A DNA stretch of 64,000 nt from Urechis unicinctus (Eukaryota > Annelida > Polychaeta > Xenopneusta > Urechidae). Location: NCBI GenBank assembly GCA_034190875.2, contig CM067344.1, forward strand, positions 23,757,106 to 23,821,105, written 5' to 3'. The notes beneath the pieces are model-generated. The model was given only the letters and a program-made list of their open reading frames with translations. It had not been told where the DNA came from and did not search any database. Position 1 is the stretch's first letter; every line of letters begins with the position of its first letter. The position numbers were made by a program, and so were the translations under genes. Positions 24,510-36,462 of the stretch are shown here, in pieces.

Positions 24510-25969
24510 TATGTCGCACACTAAATGCGCTGTTTCTCTGACGCTACAAGCATGCCTATGTGAACATACATTCTGAACTTCAAGAAGGACCGGTGGTACG
24601 ACATTAACGAAATATGTACATTAATGAATTATCAAACAGAAAATCGAGGAATGAATTTTGAGTGGTGTAATTGTGTATGTCAATGCTTCTTGAGTTAAGA
24701 ATAATTGTCAGTGGTGAGCAAGTCAAACAAGTTAATTGTTCTCATTGTAAATGAGAGGCTCTATCCTCCCCCATTAACGTGAAGTATTTCTCCAGAGACT
24801 TAAGAAACATGTTAATCAGCGTGAGCATCTGTCAGATGGAGCGTCTAATCAGCCGGCGAGGATGTGACGACTGCTGCTGCTGGTGGCTGAGGAAAAAAAC
24901 AACACCTTCTAAACATACAGGTGTGCATTCCAAGGTTGGCAAGTCTGGACTTCAAGCTCTTCAGAGGGTTGTAATGTTGGTTTGCGCCCTTGACCCCGCC
25001 ATTGCTGCATGCATGCTAACACAGTAAGCTTATAAGAACACTACAGATTACGGTTTACACAGATCAGCATTGGAAATAATTAACTTTGAAATGAATGAAA
25101 GACATCAATATCAGAAAACTGGACCGTGCAAAGGATGTACTGTATATTAACCTGTCTGTTGATTGAAGTTAAATGTTGATTAATGAGAAATAAAACAATG
25201 AAATGTTCATTAATTATGTATTTCTGCACCCTATTGTTTCCGTCCAAGAGCACGCGCAAATGCGGTAGGTAAAATTCAAATTGTGGTTTATGTGACATAT
25301 TATCGCACATAAAAGTCGCAGATCATCCAGATGAAAGCTGCTGTTACGTCGAACGGAAGCTTCAATGACACACGTTATGATGCAGCACTGCGCGACATGT
25401 AACGTCAGTTTTTATAAGGCTGATAAGTCAAGGTTTCGGATTATTGTGTCCCTGGTACTGTTGGGCAATATATCACATATGTTTTGATTACGAATCCCAT
25501 GAGAAGCTTCAAAACATACTTTGCTATTTTTGACCAACCGCAGCAGATTGTTATGTAAAATTTCGGATTCGGCTCAATCTTTGGAGTTAAATTATTTTGA
25601 CTATATATTAAACATCCGGTTAAAAGCTATTCCGCATTTTTCATTTCAATAAGTTGTTTATGCCAATTATAAACCTGTTCCAATGTAAGCAGAATATTTT
25701 AAAACGATAGATGCATCTATCCCTTAAAGCTGTCCCACCGATATCATTCAAATAAAAACGGAATCGAAATATGAATCGCAACAATCGCCGGATGTCTATT
25801 TAACGCCCATTAACACACATCCGCTGATATACTGGCAAGGATTGCTCTGCAGGAGACTGTTGCCGAGCTGTGACTGGCAAGAATTCCCTGTTGTGGAATG
25901 ACTTGAATGGAATGATCGCAACATATCAACCGTTACAGCTTGTTCATATGGGAAAAATTATTTATGAAT

Positions 25970-25995
25970 AACTCAATAATTTTGACCGCGTGACC
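25970..25995 (+). other. Deletion junction in U3
   Basis: The sequence passes from U1-equivalent position about 6258 ('GAATAACTCA') to about 6970 ('GCGTGACCAATAAGG') with roughly a dozen bases at the join that match neither side exactly. About 700 bp present in U1 and U2 is missing here. Confidence 0.75.
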
Positions 25996-28900
25996 AATAA
26001 GGCAATCAGTTCCATTATTTAATATCGCATTTTTAAAAATCTGCACTATAAATCAAGGGGTAAACCAGCTAATACTATGGTTGTCATTGATGAAGCAATA
26101 ATTGTGGAATGACGAGGTACTTGTACCCGGCTGTCTACTCACAGATTGTTTCCTTGACAACGCCAGCAGTTGCATGTCTTATTTAAAACTGTTCCTTGTA
26201 TTCTATTTTTAAAAGTGGAATATTTGTGTCAATTGTAGCACCGCCGTCTTGAAGGTATGATCCCTTACTTCATAGCCAATAGTATGTGTCATCGGATAAA
26301 TAAATCATGATTTCACATATTGATGAAGCATTTCCAATTTAATTAAATAATGATCAGGGAATTCAATTTGATGGGTGGTCGAAGATTAAAAAGCATGAAT
26401 GTTCGACGGGAATCATATATTGCATAGTGAAAGTCACACATTTATCTTGGCTTTATGTTTACTTGAAGGCATAATGATTGCCATTTTTATTGCATATCGC
26501 AAAATGTGACTTATCATTCATTGATTCGTTTCTAACCCTTGTTTTGAAGAAGTGATATTCAACATCTTGATCCATTCGATCTGCGCACTTACTTTGTGTT
26601 TGCGAAGGGTAAGGACAATAACCTCTCTGATTTGAACATTTTTAGACATTGTTTTCTGAATCTGCATTCTGCGCTGTTGTGCGAAGGGTAAATAGCTCTG
26701 ATGACACAAGGCCGCCCTGAAACGTAAAACGCGATTTCGCATTATGCATTTCTTTTTATCCATGATGCTTCTAAAGAAACCTCACAGAAGAACCGATCCG
26801 AATCTTTCACCCCTCCTCGTCTGACACCCATAGTGCGTCCTCACAAATCACGGACGCTATATCAAGCCGTTACTTTGCGCGTCTATCTGTTCAAACCATA
26901 AAGGTGAATATCATGGCAGACCAAATATTTCTTCGATAGCGTCGTCTTGAAATCAAATCAGGTACCATAGATCGACTTATCATTCCTGAAAATGCCACTA
27001 CTGTTAATCTCAAGTATTGCAAACATTTTCTCCTCTTAAATATGTATTTATGGCCTATTCAAATGCCTCTCCCAGAAGCCTCAAAAAGGCTATCTTGTGG
27101 CCCAAATGAATATGATGCCCTTTTTTCTTAGACGCCGCATCGATGACATAGATTCACAATGTGCGAAGCCAATTCTATGTTTCAGAACTGAAGGTTACTG
27201 ATCCTGGAGAGGATGTCAACCTGCTTGTTTCAGGGTGAACAATTATCTGCCTCAAAGTTGTCCTACTATTAGTGGCCGCAACAATCGCATTTGAGTTTAC
27301 ACATATCTATATAAAGAAGCAACATGATGACATATATATAATGGGTTTGTGATTGCTGAGGGCACACTGTGATTTTCAGATGAGGTGGAATAATAATCGG
27401 CCTCAACGTTTTACCACTATTAGCGGCCGCTTGGAATATATACTTATATCAATAGAGTCGATGCATAACAGATGAGACAGGGCGTGTTAATTGTAGTGGT
27501 GCAGCGAGTATTTACATAGATATAAATCTTGATGTTTCGTGTGCATCTGTTACTTAAGTGCATCTTTCTGTAAGACTGATATTTGTACGGCCATGTTGTT
27601 TCAGAGCAGAGATTGACGTCAAGTTGCCTCGTATGAAGCCAGTGGGTGCTTATAATGATATGACTTAGCTACACTGATATCAAAATGATGTAATATATGA
27701 CATTGAATCGGTCATAAATGTTGATTGTCAATTTGGGAAAACATTTCATATCACATGATGATATGGAGGCATCACAGCCTACTGTGAGGACGAGCTTAGT
27801 AGAAGCCACTCCCTAGTCCCGCAATGATTGTTTTATCGGTATTAATCATAGTGTATTCTCGTATAAGCCTTGACCAGTGGTATATTTGACAAAGGTTTCG
27901 TATCTTTGTGAGATAATCCAAGTGAGATGCTGCCGATCTATATCGGTATACATGAAGAGCCACTACATGATGGTTATAACTAATGTCCTCAGCAATCACA
28001 AACCCACTATAAACTGTCATAAAGGTTCTCCTATATGCATCTACATAACTACTGAGATATGATTGTTGCTTCAGAGACAGTATCAAGGCATAATTCACCT
28101 CTCTCGAATGCGTTGTGACGCTCTTGTGGGCTGGCATGCAAAACCAATGTGTTCATTGCCAAGTTGGCCCACCTCTCATTGCAAAAATAGATGGCCTTCA
28201 TAACCTACATAGAGGATCAATCCTCCCCCCATCAACATCAGCACTTCTCCATATCGTTATCAAAATATCCACTATCGGTCAAGAGTCAAGCGGGTCAATA
28301 CAATGGTTGTCTTTGATGAAACAATAATTTCGGAATATCGAGAGACTTGTGCCCGGCTGTCTTCTCATTATTCACTGATATGGTACTTCTCGGTGTAACA
28401 AATATTGATAACACATTCTTATCGTAATCTTTGACTGATATTGCTTCCTTGACAACGCCAGCAGTTACATGTCGGATTCACAATGGTTCTATTCCATTTT
28501 TAAAAAGTGGAATATGTCTTATGTAAAGCCATTGTGTTCTATTTCTTCCAAATCGACGTTAATCTTATACAGAATATCTATTATGATGGTAGGTAACTCA
28601 CAACAGGTGATATTGTTGAAGTACATATGGTGTGTGTACACTGCTACTTCTGAGTAAGACTGATAGGTAACAAGCAATCAGCAGCAGAACGTCATTGGTC
28701 AATCGAACCAGCACTTACCCGATTCGTGTTGCTCAGTAACCACATGGATATGCAAACAACACATTTGCACTATGCTGCACTTAGGTAACAGTAGCACAAA
28801 ACCTTAAAGATAGTGCTTCTATCGTAGTAGCCTCCCGCTGCTCTCCTGTGATAAATGCCCCCCTGCGTCAACAGTCAAACATATACCCGGTTCATATAGA

Positions 28901-29609
28901 TTCATATCCCTATCGTCATCCACGAGTCGCAAAACTACGAGGCGGATTATGATTCACACACAGACACGCAAGTGGACATCTTCGCCAAGCACAGTAGCCT
29001 CGCTCCCTACAGCGTAACACATTACGCATTCATCACATCTATGGGGCGCCTAAAAACATAGGTAAGCCGTTTTCAGGACCTGCAACATAAAATGTTATGT
29101 TGTTCTTACTACAAAACTAGTTTACACTTTATGAGGTCATTATTGTGATTGCTTTCACTTCGACTGTCTAATTCATAAGTGAATTGTGAAATTCACGTTG
29201 TAGCTCGGTCAAATATTCGTCAGTGAGTAAAGATGCACTTTTAAGAAAAAACCGATAACCCCGCTGTATCAATATGACTAATAGTTGCAGAATGTTTGAT
29301 GCCGACATCCATTGTGATATTTATGAGGATTGCTGGTGGTAAGTTCTTCTATATAACAATAATGCCTCACTAATGCGTAAAATATCATAAGTGCAAACTT
29401 TGTTTCATTGCTTAAAGCATATCATTTGTTGAGTAAATAGATTATTGGTCAACCATTAGAACAACGTAAATGAAGTACAAATGCACGACCAATAGAAATC
29501 AATCTTGTTAAAGTCTCATTCGGCTTTTGCCGAGTCAGCATAAGGCCGATAATGATATCAACATGCTGGAGGGAAGTTATAGGGAGGCATGTGCCAGATA
29601 CTTGTTGTA

Positions 29610-29877
29610 GCTCCTTGATCCGTACAGAGCCAACTATCGCTGGCAGCATGACCCGTACTGAGCTTACTTTTGCTGGCTCCTTGGTCTGTACAGAGCTGAC
29701 TAGTGCTGGCGCCATGACCCGTACAGAGCTAACTTTTGCTGGCTCCTTGGCCTGTACAGAGCCAACTAACACTGGCGGTATGGCCCGTACAGAGCTAACT
29801 TTTGCTGGCTCCTTGGCCTGTACAGAGCTAATTTTTGCTGGCTCCTTGGCCTGTACAGAGCTAACTATTGCTGGCGC
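29610..29877 (+). repeat. 33-bp minisatellite, about 8 copies (U4)
   Basis: Same unit order as U3, without the single-base loss. It is open across the full array on both strands (113 codons +, 151 codons -). Subtypes alternate as in U1. Confidence 0.92.
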
Positions 29878-29887
29878 CATCGGGTCA

Positions 29888-29906
29888 ATATGATATCTTA
29901 TCATAT
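29888..29906. repeat. Short palindrome next to the minisatellite
   Basis: ATATGATATCTTATCATAT forms an 8-bp stem with a 3-base loop just after the array's 'GGCGCCATCGGGTC' edge. U3 has the same perfect palindrome at the same place. U1 and U2 each have one stem mismatch. Confidence 0.6.
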
Positions 29907-30890
29907 CTGTGTTAGTAAAACACTCATATTATTATTCACGCACACCTCCACCATAGCTGTTCACAGTTGCATTTGAATTGTGACTAACTGTTGTGACTAC
30001 GGTCTGAATGAGTGAAAGAAATTCTTGATTAAAAACTATTCTAATTCATATTAATAACCCGAATGTTCTAAATCATATACTACTCACACCTATAAGATTG
30101 AAGGACATATTATCATCCTATGCTCTATATCCTCTCAGATTTCAGCAAAAACGCGCAGGACAGACAAACCTTGCGTTAGAAATAGCTTCACGCATTGATT
30201 GTTGACATAATTTTCAATGAGAGTGGACTGCTTCTGCGCTGACAACCATAGTGCGTACTCGCAAATCGCGGGCGCAATATAAAGCCGATAAAGCGCATTA
30301 ATCTCTAATGACCTAGAAGTGAATATCACTGCAGGCCAAGTATCATTTCGTTACAAGATGTATTCAGGTGTAATGTCGTCTTGTAAAAACAAATGAATCA
30401 AATAAAGCACCATAGATCGACATTCCATTCCTTAATACCGCCACTGAGTAATGGAGTGAGCGTCCGGTAAATAGCCAGCTCATTTCTGGCTTGAGCTCCA
30501 CTATGACGCTTTTTATGGTCCTGACAAGGGAATAAAGCTTGCTTAATTGACGTACCTGTTACAGAAGGGTGTAATTTATTACCTGTCTAGACGCTACTTC
30601 AACGTCACAGTTTCTGTGGTGCTTTAGAAAGAAAAAGCGCGTCGCCTGCTTGTTGCAAGGTATAGCGCGTCTGACATCAGGCGGCGAAACAGCTAGGGTT
30701 ATCTCGCCATGAGAGGCATGCATCATTCCATCATTTGGAGCATATTAGTATCAGCATATTTCTATCTGCTCAATACTCCATCACCAGAAAGGTAGTCCAC
30801 TGCCTCTTGACAATTTGCACAGTATCATATGAAAATTCAATAAATACCTTCAAACCCTGGCCTCTGTAGGCCCGTCTATTTACTATAAGC

Positions 30891-31038
30891 CACACATCAT
30901 CACCACACATCATCATCACACATCATCACCACACATCATCACCACACATCATCATCACACATCATCACCACACATCTTCACCACACATCATCACCACACA
31001 TCATCATCACACATCATGACCACGCATCATCATCACTC
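30891..31038 (+). repeat. CACACATCATCAC microsatellite, longest copy (U4)
   Basis: About 150 bp of CACACATCATCA(C/T)CA units, against about 30 bp at the same place in U1 and U2. Length varies strongly between otherwise near-identical copies. Confidence 0.9.
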
Positions 31039-32142
31039 ATATGTCGCACACTAAATGCGCTGTTTCTCTGACGCTACAAGCATGCCTATGTGAACAGACA
31101 TTCTGAACTTCAAGAAGGACCGGCGGTACGACATTAACGAAATATGTACATTAATGAATTATCAAACAGAAAATCGAGGAATGAATTTTGAGTGGTGTAA
31201 TTGTGTATGTCAATGCTTCTTGAGTTAAGAATAATTGTCAGTGGTGAGCAAGTCAAACAAGTTAATTGTTCTCATTGTAAATGAGAGGCTCTATCCTCCC
31301 CCAATTAACGTGAAGTATTTCTCCAGAGACTTAAGAAACATGTTAATCAGCGTGAGCATCTGTCAGATGGAGCGTCTAATCAGCCGGCGAGGATGTGACG
31401 ACTGCTGCTGCTGGTGGCTGAGGAAAAAACAACACCTTCTAAACATACAGGTGTGCATTCCAAGGTTGGCAAGTCTGGACTTCAAGCTCTTCAGAGGGTT
31501 GTAATGTTGGTTTGCGCCCTTGACCCCGCCATTGCTGCATGCATGCTAACACAGTAAGCTTATAAGAACACTACAGATTACGGTTTACACAGATCAGCAT
31601 TGGAAATAATTAACTTTGAAATGAATGAAAGACATCAATATCAGAAAACTGGACCGTGCAAAGGATGTACTGTATATTAACCTGTCTGTTGATTGAAGTT
31701 AAATGTTGATTAATGAGAAATAAAACAATGAAATGTTCATTAATTATGTAATTCTGCACCCTATTGTTTCCGTCCAAGAGCACGCGCAAATGCGGTAGGT
31801 AAAATTCAAATTGTGGTTTATGTGACATATTATCGCACATAAAAGTCGCAGATCATCCAGATGAAAGCTGCTGTTACGTCGAACGGAAGCTTCAATGACA
31901 CACGTTATGATGCAGCACTGCGTGACATGTAACGTCAGTTTTTATAAGGCTGATAAGTCAAGGTTTCGGATTATTGTGTCCCTGGTACTGTTGGGCAATA
32001 TATCACATATGTTTTGATTACGAATCCCATGAGAAGCTTCAAAACATACTTTGCTATTTTTGACCAACCGCAGCAGATTGTTATGTAAAATTTCGGATTC
32101 GGCTCAATCTTTGGAGTTAAATTTATTTTGACTATATATTAA

Positions 32143-32242
32143 NNNNNNNNNNNNNNNNNNNNNNNNNNNNNNNNNNNNNNNNNNNNNNNNNNNNNNNNNN
32201 NNNNNNNNNNNNNNNNNNNNNNNNNNNNNNNNNNNNNNNNNN
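32143..32242. other. Assembly gap of 100 N
   Basis: Exactly 100 N, the usual placeholder for a gap of unknown size. Family U ends on its left and a different repeat family begins on its right, so the junction between the two families is not observed. Confidence 0.98.
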
Positions 32243-32624
32243 CAACAAATGTTACTGGTATGGAAACTGATGAAGTCACCAGACTGAAATAGTACAATAT
32301 CGTATTTGCAAATATGGTGCTCAAAGAGAGTAAGCTAGAAGAGGATTATAGAAGTGGAATCCTGATGAACCAAAATACTCATCGATTGAAAGACCTCGTC
32401 TTGGCTACTGCCTCACGATCATCACATAGTTTAAATAAATGAATCAGTTTAGATCTGTAAAAAGAGTTAACACGTGAGCATATAAACTTGAACAGTCCTT
32501 GGTAATAAAGTTCCCTTCAACTATTGATAAATTGAGCACATTGCTTAAAATTGTAGCATTGTAAGCTTTAACAGCACACAAATTACATAAAGGGTGGTAT
32601 GTGCTACAGATTGGAAGCCAAAGC
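32243..32624. other. Sequence without recognised content
   Basis: AT-rich, stops in all frames. Unlike family U, and not clearly matched elsewhere in the window. Confidence 0.5.
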
Positions 32625-34555
32625 AGTATCATAACGGAACGTGGGTAGCATGTAATCAGATGGAGCCAAGATTCCACTTTGACGTAAAATATTAACTGAT
32701 ATCGTATTTTATAGTTGAACAGCGGACATTTGATGTGGTGGTTGCATGTCGATACTTTATAAACGAACCGGTATTGGAGTATGTCAGATCGTCATCGAGG
32801 TGGATTAATGATGGAATTTGTCGAATTTCAAACGATGATTATTTCGTCGGAAACGATTCTGAGGTGTGTATCTATAGTCTACCTTGATAATCAGAAAAGC
32901 GGAATTCGTTTTATGACAATCCTGAGTAATATCATTTTACCTATGCCCAGTCAGATTTCTTCGGCTAACACGGCTTCATTTTGATTCTCCATCCGGAGCA
33001 GAGAACTATATTTGACATGATTTTGATCAAATGCTTGAGATTTCATGCAATGTAAACCTCTAGCGACCATATAAACATGAGTCACTGTCTGAAGAAAATC
33101 CATTGGAATCATCAGAATTATGTTATGAGCAATAGCACTAAATATAAATATACAAGTGATCTCCATGTGTAATAGATGCATGTTTAACCACTATGAATAG
33201 TTAGTCCGTTATCTCAGCGACAACTAACCTCAAAACAAAGTGTAATAGTATGATGCGTATATCGTTCCCACACGCACGTATGGTACAATTGCTGCATACT
33301 TAATTAATTGTGTTGCACAAATTCTCAGTCGCGGCCTCTATTATGCCCAAACAGCGCGTGCTAGCCACATTTAAGCTACTTATACCCGCTTTGTATCAAA
33401 TCGTGCCATTCGACCGCATGACGTCACCGTTCGAGCGAACAAGCATAAGACTGATGCATTGAGAGGAACGAACCAAACCACACGAATATTTACTTCAATT
33501 GCCAATTATGGTTGGCGGTTCGGGCTTTACGTTAATTTTAACCCACTATTAATGGAAACAAATACCTAGTCCATTACCTGCTGTAAGCAACAGAAAAGCA
33601 TCTGAAGATAAATTTTGCAATGACATTTATATAGATGGGCATCAGTGCCTTAGTTCAAATTGTATCTTGATACTATCGCACCTTCTCAACACAGGAAGCT
33701 TTGGGAAGATTGACCACATGGCAGCATGGTGGAAGATGAACGTAATACAAACGAAAACACAGACAAAACCCATGGCTAGGACAGAATTCCGAGCAAATAG
33801 CTTTTCCATGCGCGTTGTGACCCCATGGTTCATCAACCAGTTCACTCTTTTACAAACCTATTTTTTTCCTGCGCTGTTTCCCCCAATGACTCATGTATAT
33901 TACCTGGAAAAGAAAACAAGCCACTCACATCACGGTATACCAATCGGATTGCATTTAGGTCTAGAGTTATAATTCCCAGGACCAATTATAGTATTCAAAA
34001 CTGCATGCCATGATGCTCTAGATCAAATAATTTGGCTTTTATTACAATGCGAATAGGGACACAAGCTTCAGCAGAACCTGGTGCAATATTTATGAGGCAT
34101 GTCTATGCATGCAACTATATTATTATATTAAATGAGAGTCGTGATGAGCGTGCACGGATTCAATAAGATGACGATAGCTGCTTGGTTCTAAAAGGAGAAC
34201 GATATTGATACAGCATCCAAAGCGGAATCACGTCTGATAGTACAAACAAAGAATGGATCAAAACCTTGCATATTGCTCTGAGTAATAATATCCTGTGATA
34301 TGGATAACATGATACTCATCACCTTGTTAAAGCACACCGCACAGTTCGCAAACACAGACTCTGTTGCGTGAGATAGCGAACCCACATGGACCTAGACGAA
34401 TTGCTATAATAGACCGTCAGTCCAAATCCTAATAGGCTATCTGTTACAGGGGAGTTAGGTTCCCGTGTGTTAGTGTTCAGTCGTTCATGGAGTGTATTTC
34501 CGTTAAAACAAACAAGAATACAAAGTTAATGTAGTCAGTGTTTAACAATAGCTAT

Positions 34556-34687
<132 letters not shown>

Positions 34688-36179
34688 TCTTTCTTGTTGT
34701 CACTCTCTCTCTCTCACTCACTCTCTCTCTCTCTATCTCTGATAGCTTTGATAATATTTGTTTTTTTTCTCACATTTCATAAAGCAACGAGAGGGCAACT
34801 TAAAGTTGAGCCGGTTGGATGATGCGAATTTGCTCATGTAACATATCCATTATTTTGAAGCCAAATTCAAATTGCGAATAACTGATCAACAAATGAGATT
34901 TGTTGACTTCCAACCTTACAAACAGGCTAGGCAAATTATGTATCGCTGGTGAAATCTTTATTACCCCTAAACCAGAACACACCTTAACTAACCAAATAAG
35001 AATAATACAGGTATCAAAAGCACGTGTTTGCGACATTAATGACCGAGCTGAAGGCTGTAGCCACTCGCCGATTCACCTGCTTCCACCTGGTTGTTAAAGG
35101 AACCTTCATGAGCCACTGATGCAATGTATGTCCATAAGATGTTTGATGTCAACTTTGATAACATAAAGGCTGTCACATCCGCCGTGACATTTGCTGCAGT
35201 GATATGACTGTGCTACACCATGCTTCAATCGATTGCCGTACCTATCGGAGGTGTTACATGAGGCTGACTACTGCCTCCTGGCCCACGAATAGTTCAAGTT
35301 ACAATAGCAGCTCACATGACCTGCGGTATGCAGTAAATGGGTAACATGAAACATTAGAAGACTCAATGGAGTGGTCCTCAACAAGACATACCGCACTAAC
35401 CGTCAGAGTTGGTCCTATATGATTGAGAGGTTACCAAGTTATAATGCGCTTGCGGTGCTCAGCACAAATGCACTTTTAATGAGGATATATTGATCAAGTT
35501 ATCAAACAGCGTTACTAAAGCATTCTCATAAGGGCGGCTGTTTCGCCTGTAATCTAGCAGTGACTGCTTTAGTGTTTTAACTATACCTGATGTTCAGTAT
35601 GATAATGCAAGATTTGTCCCATACTAAAATATCCAACCGAGTGGTGATGTGATCGAGTAACTACGCAGGCGGAATGCAACACCTGGGCGCTCGCACTTCA
35701 AGTTGTTTGATACTGTTTATTATCGTGCTATATACTTTGTGTGTAGTAAACAATGGCAGTATATAACAACAAAATAACATGGGCTTAGCTATCGATCTCG
35801 ACGTTATGACATCTCGACATTATAAAAGTAATACGGCATATGAAGATTTTAATCAACGCATACATTTGATGAAAAGCCACCTTTAACTCGACTCCAGGCG
35901 ATCCTTTGATATCAATAGATAGCTAGCTTTGATGATCAGAAAAACCGAACCATCTTATCTCAACTTTTGATATCACTATGTTACATGATTCCTGATCTGA
36001 TCACCTTGACTTACGAAGTTCATTGTGCTTTTTCATCCAGAGAAGAGAATTAGTGTGAAAAAATCTCATTACTTTGTATGCGTATTAATATCTTTGGTTG
36101 GTTCGGGATAGAATGTAAAAGATAATAAGCTTACACTAAACACAAAGCCTCGGACCAAGATGAAGAATAAAAGCCTTAC

Positions 36180-36462
36180 GAGTGAGTGAGTGAGTAAGTG
36201 AGTGAGTGAGTGAGTATTTGGTTTAACGGCACACCAACACTCATGTGTTATATGGTGCCAAGAAAGACTAGTAGATCAGTTTGAACTGATTAAGCAGCCG
36301 CCTTCTGAGATAAAGGAAAATGGAGATGGAAAAGATCAGAAATGAAAACGATTATCCTAGCGCAAGTCGCCACCAGCCTATTGACTGAACCAAGCCATTC
36401 CAGCCTATTGTCTATGTGTAATCCGGGCTAAAGTGGTGTGTTACAGATTCAGCCATCGTTAG
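36180..36462. mobile_element. SINE-like segment with GAGT microsatellite head
   Basis: A (GAGT)n tract (36180-36215) leads into 'TTTGGTTTAACGGCACACCA' and about 250 bp of non-repetitive sequence. This arrangement resembles short interspersed repeats common in gastropod genomes, where a GAGT/ACTC tail abuts a conserved GTTTAACG or GTTTTACG core. That recognition is from memory and not verified. D2 does not have it at the homologous point, which fits insertion into D1, though D2 carries a different 2.4-kb stretch there. No A or B box was identified with confidence. Confidence 0.45.

Larger units (their letters stand above)
19712..26330 (+). repeat. Family U, copy U3 (6.6 kb)
   Basis: Nearly identical to U1 across about 19712-25970. 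Differences include extra bases at about 19905-19940, a small deletion near 21030 relative to U1, loss of about 35 bp at 22937, a different minisatellite composition, and a deletion of about 700 bp at about 25976-25990. No gene was recognised. A 113-codon minus-strand frame at 21363-21704 is identical to those in U1 and U4, but only because the DNA is. Confidence 0.9.
26331..32142 (+). repeat. Family U, copy U4 (cut by the assembly gap)
   Basis: Begins like U3 but with a cluster of small deletions in the first 350 bp (for example the 'CTA' of 'GACTAGATTAAAAAG' and several tens of bases around 26585-26640). After that it is nearly identical to U1 and U3. It ends at the N run, at a point equivalent to U1 about 5895, so roughly the last 1.5 kb of the unit is not seen. 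It shares most private variants with U3 but a short tract (about 29045-29125) with U1. Confidence 0.9.

Noticed and set aside
29449..29904. 151-codon minus-strand frame of 11-residue repeats over the minisatellite
   Set aside because: The 33-bp period keeps both strands open by arithmetic, and U3 carries a frame-breaking single-base loss without other consequence.
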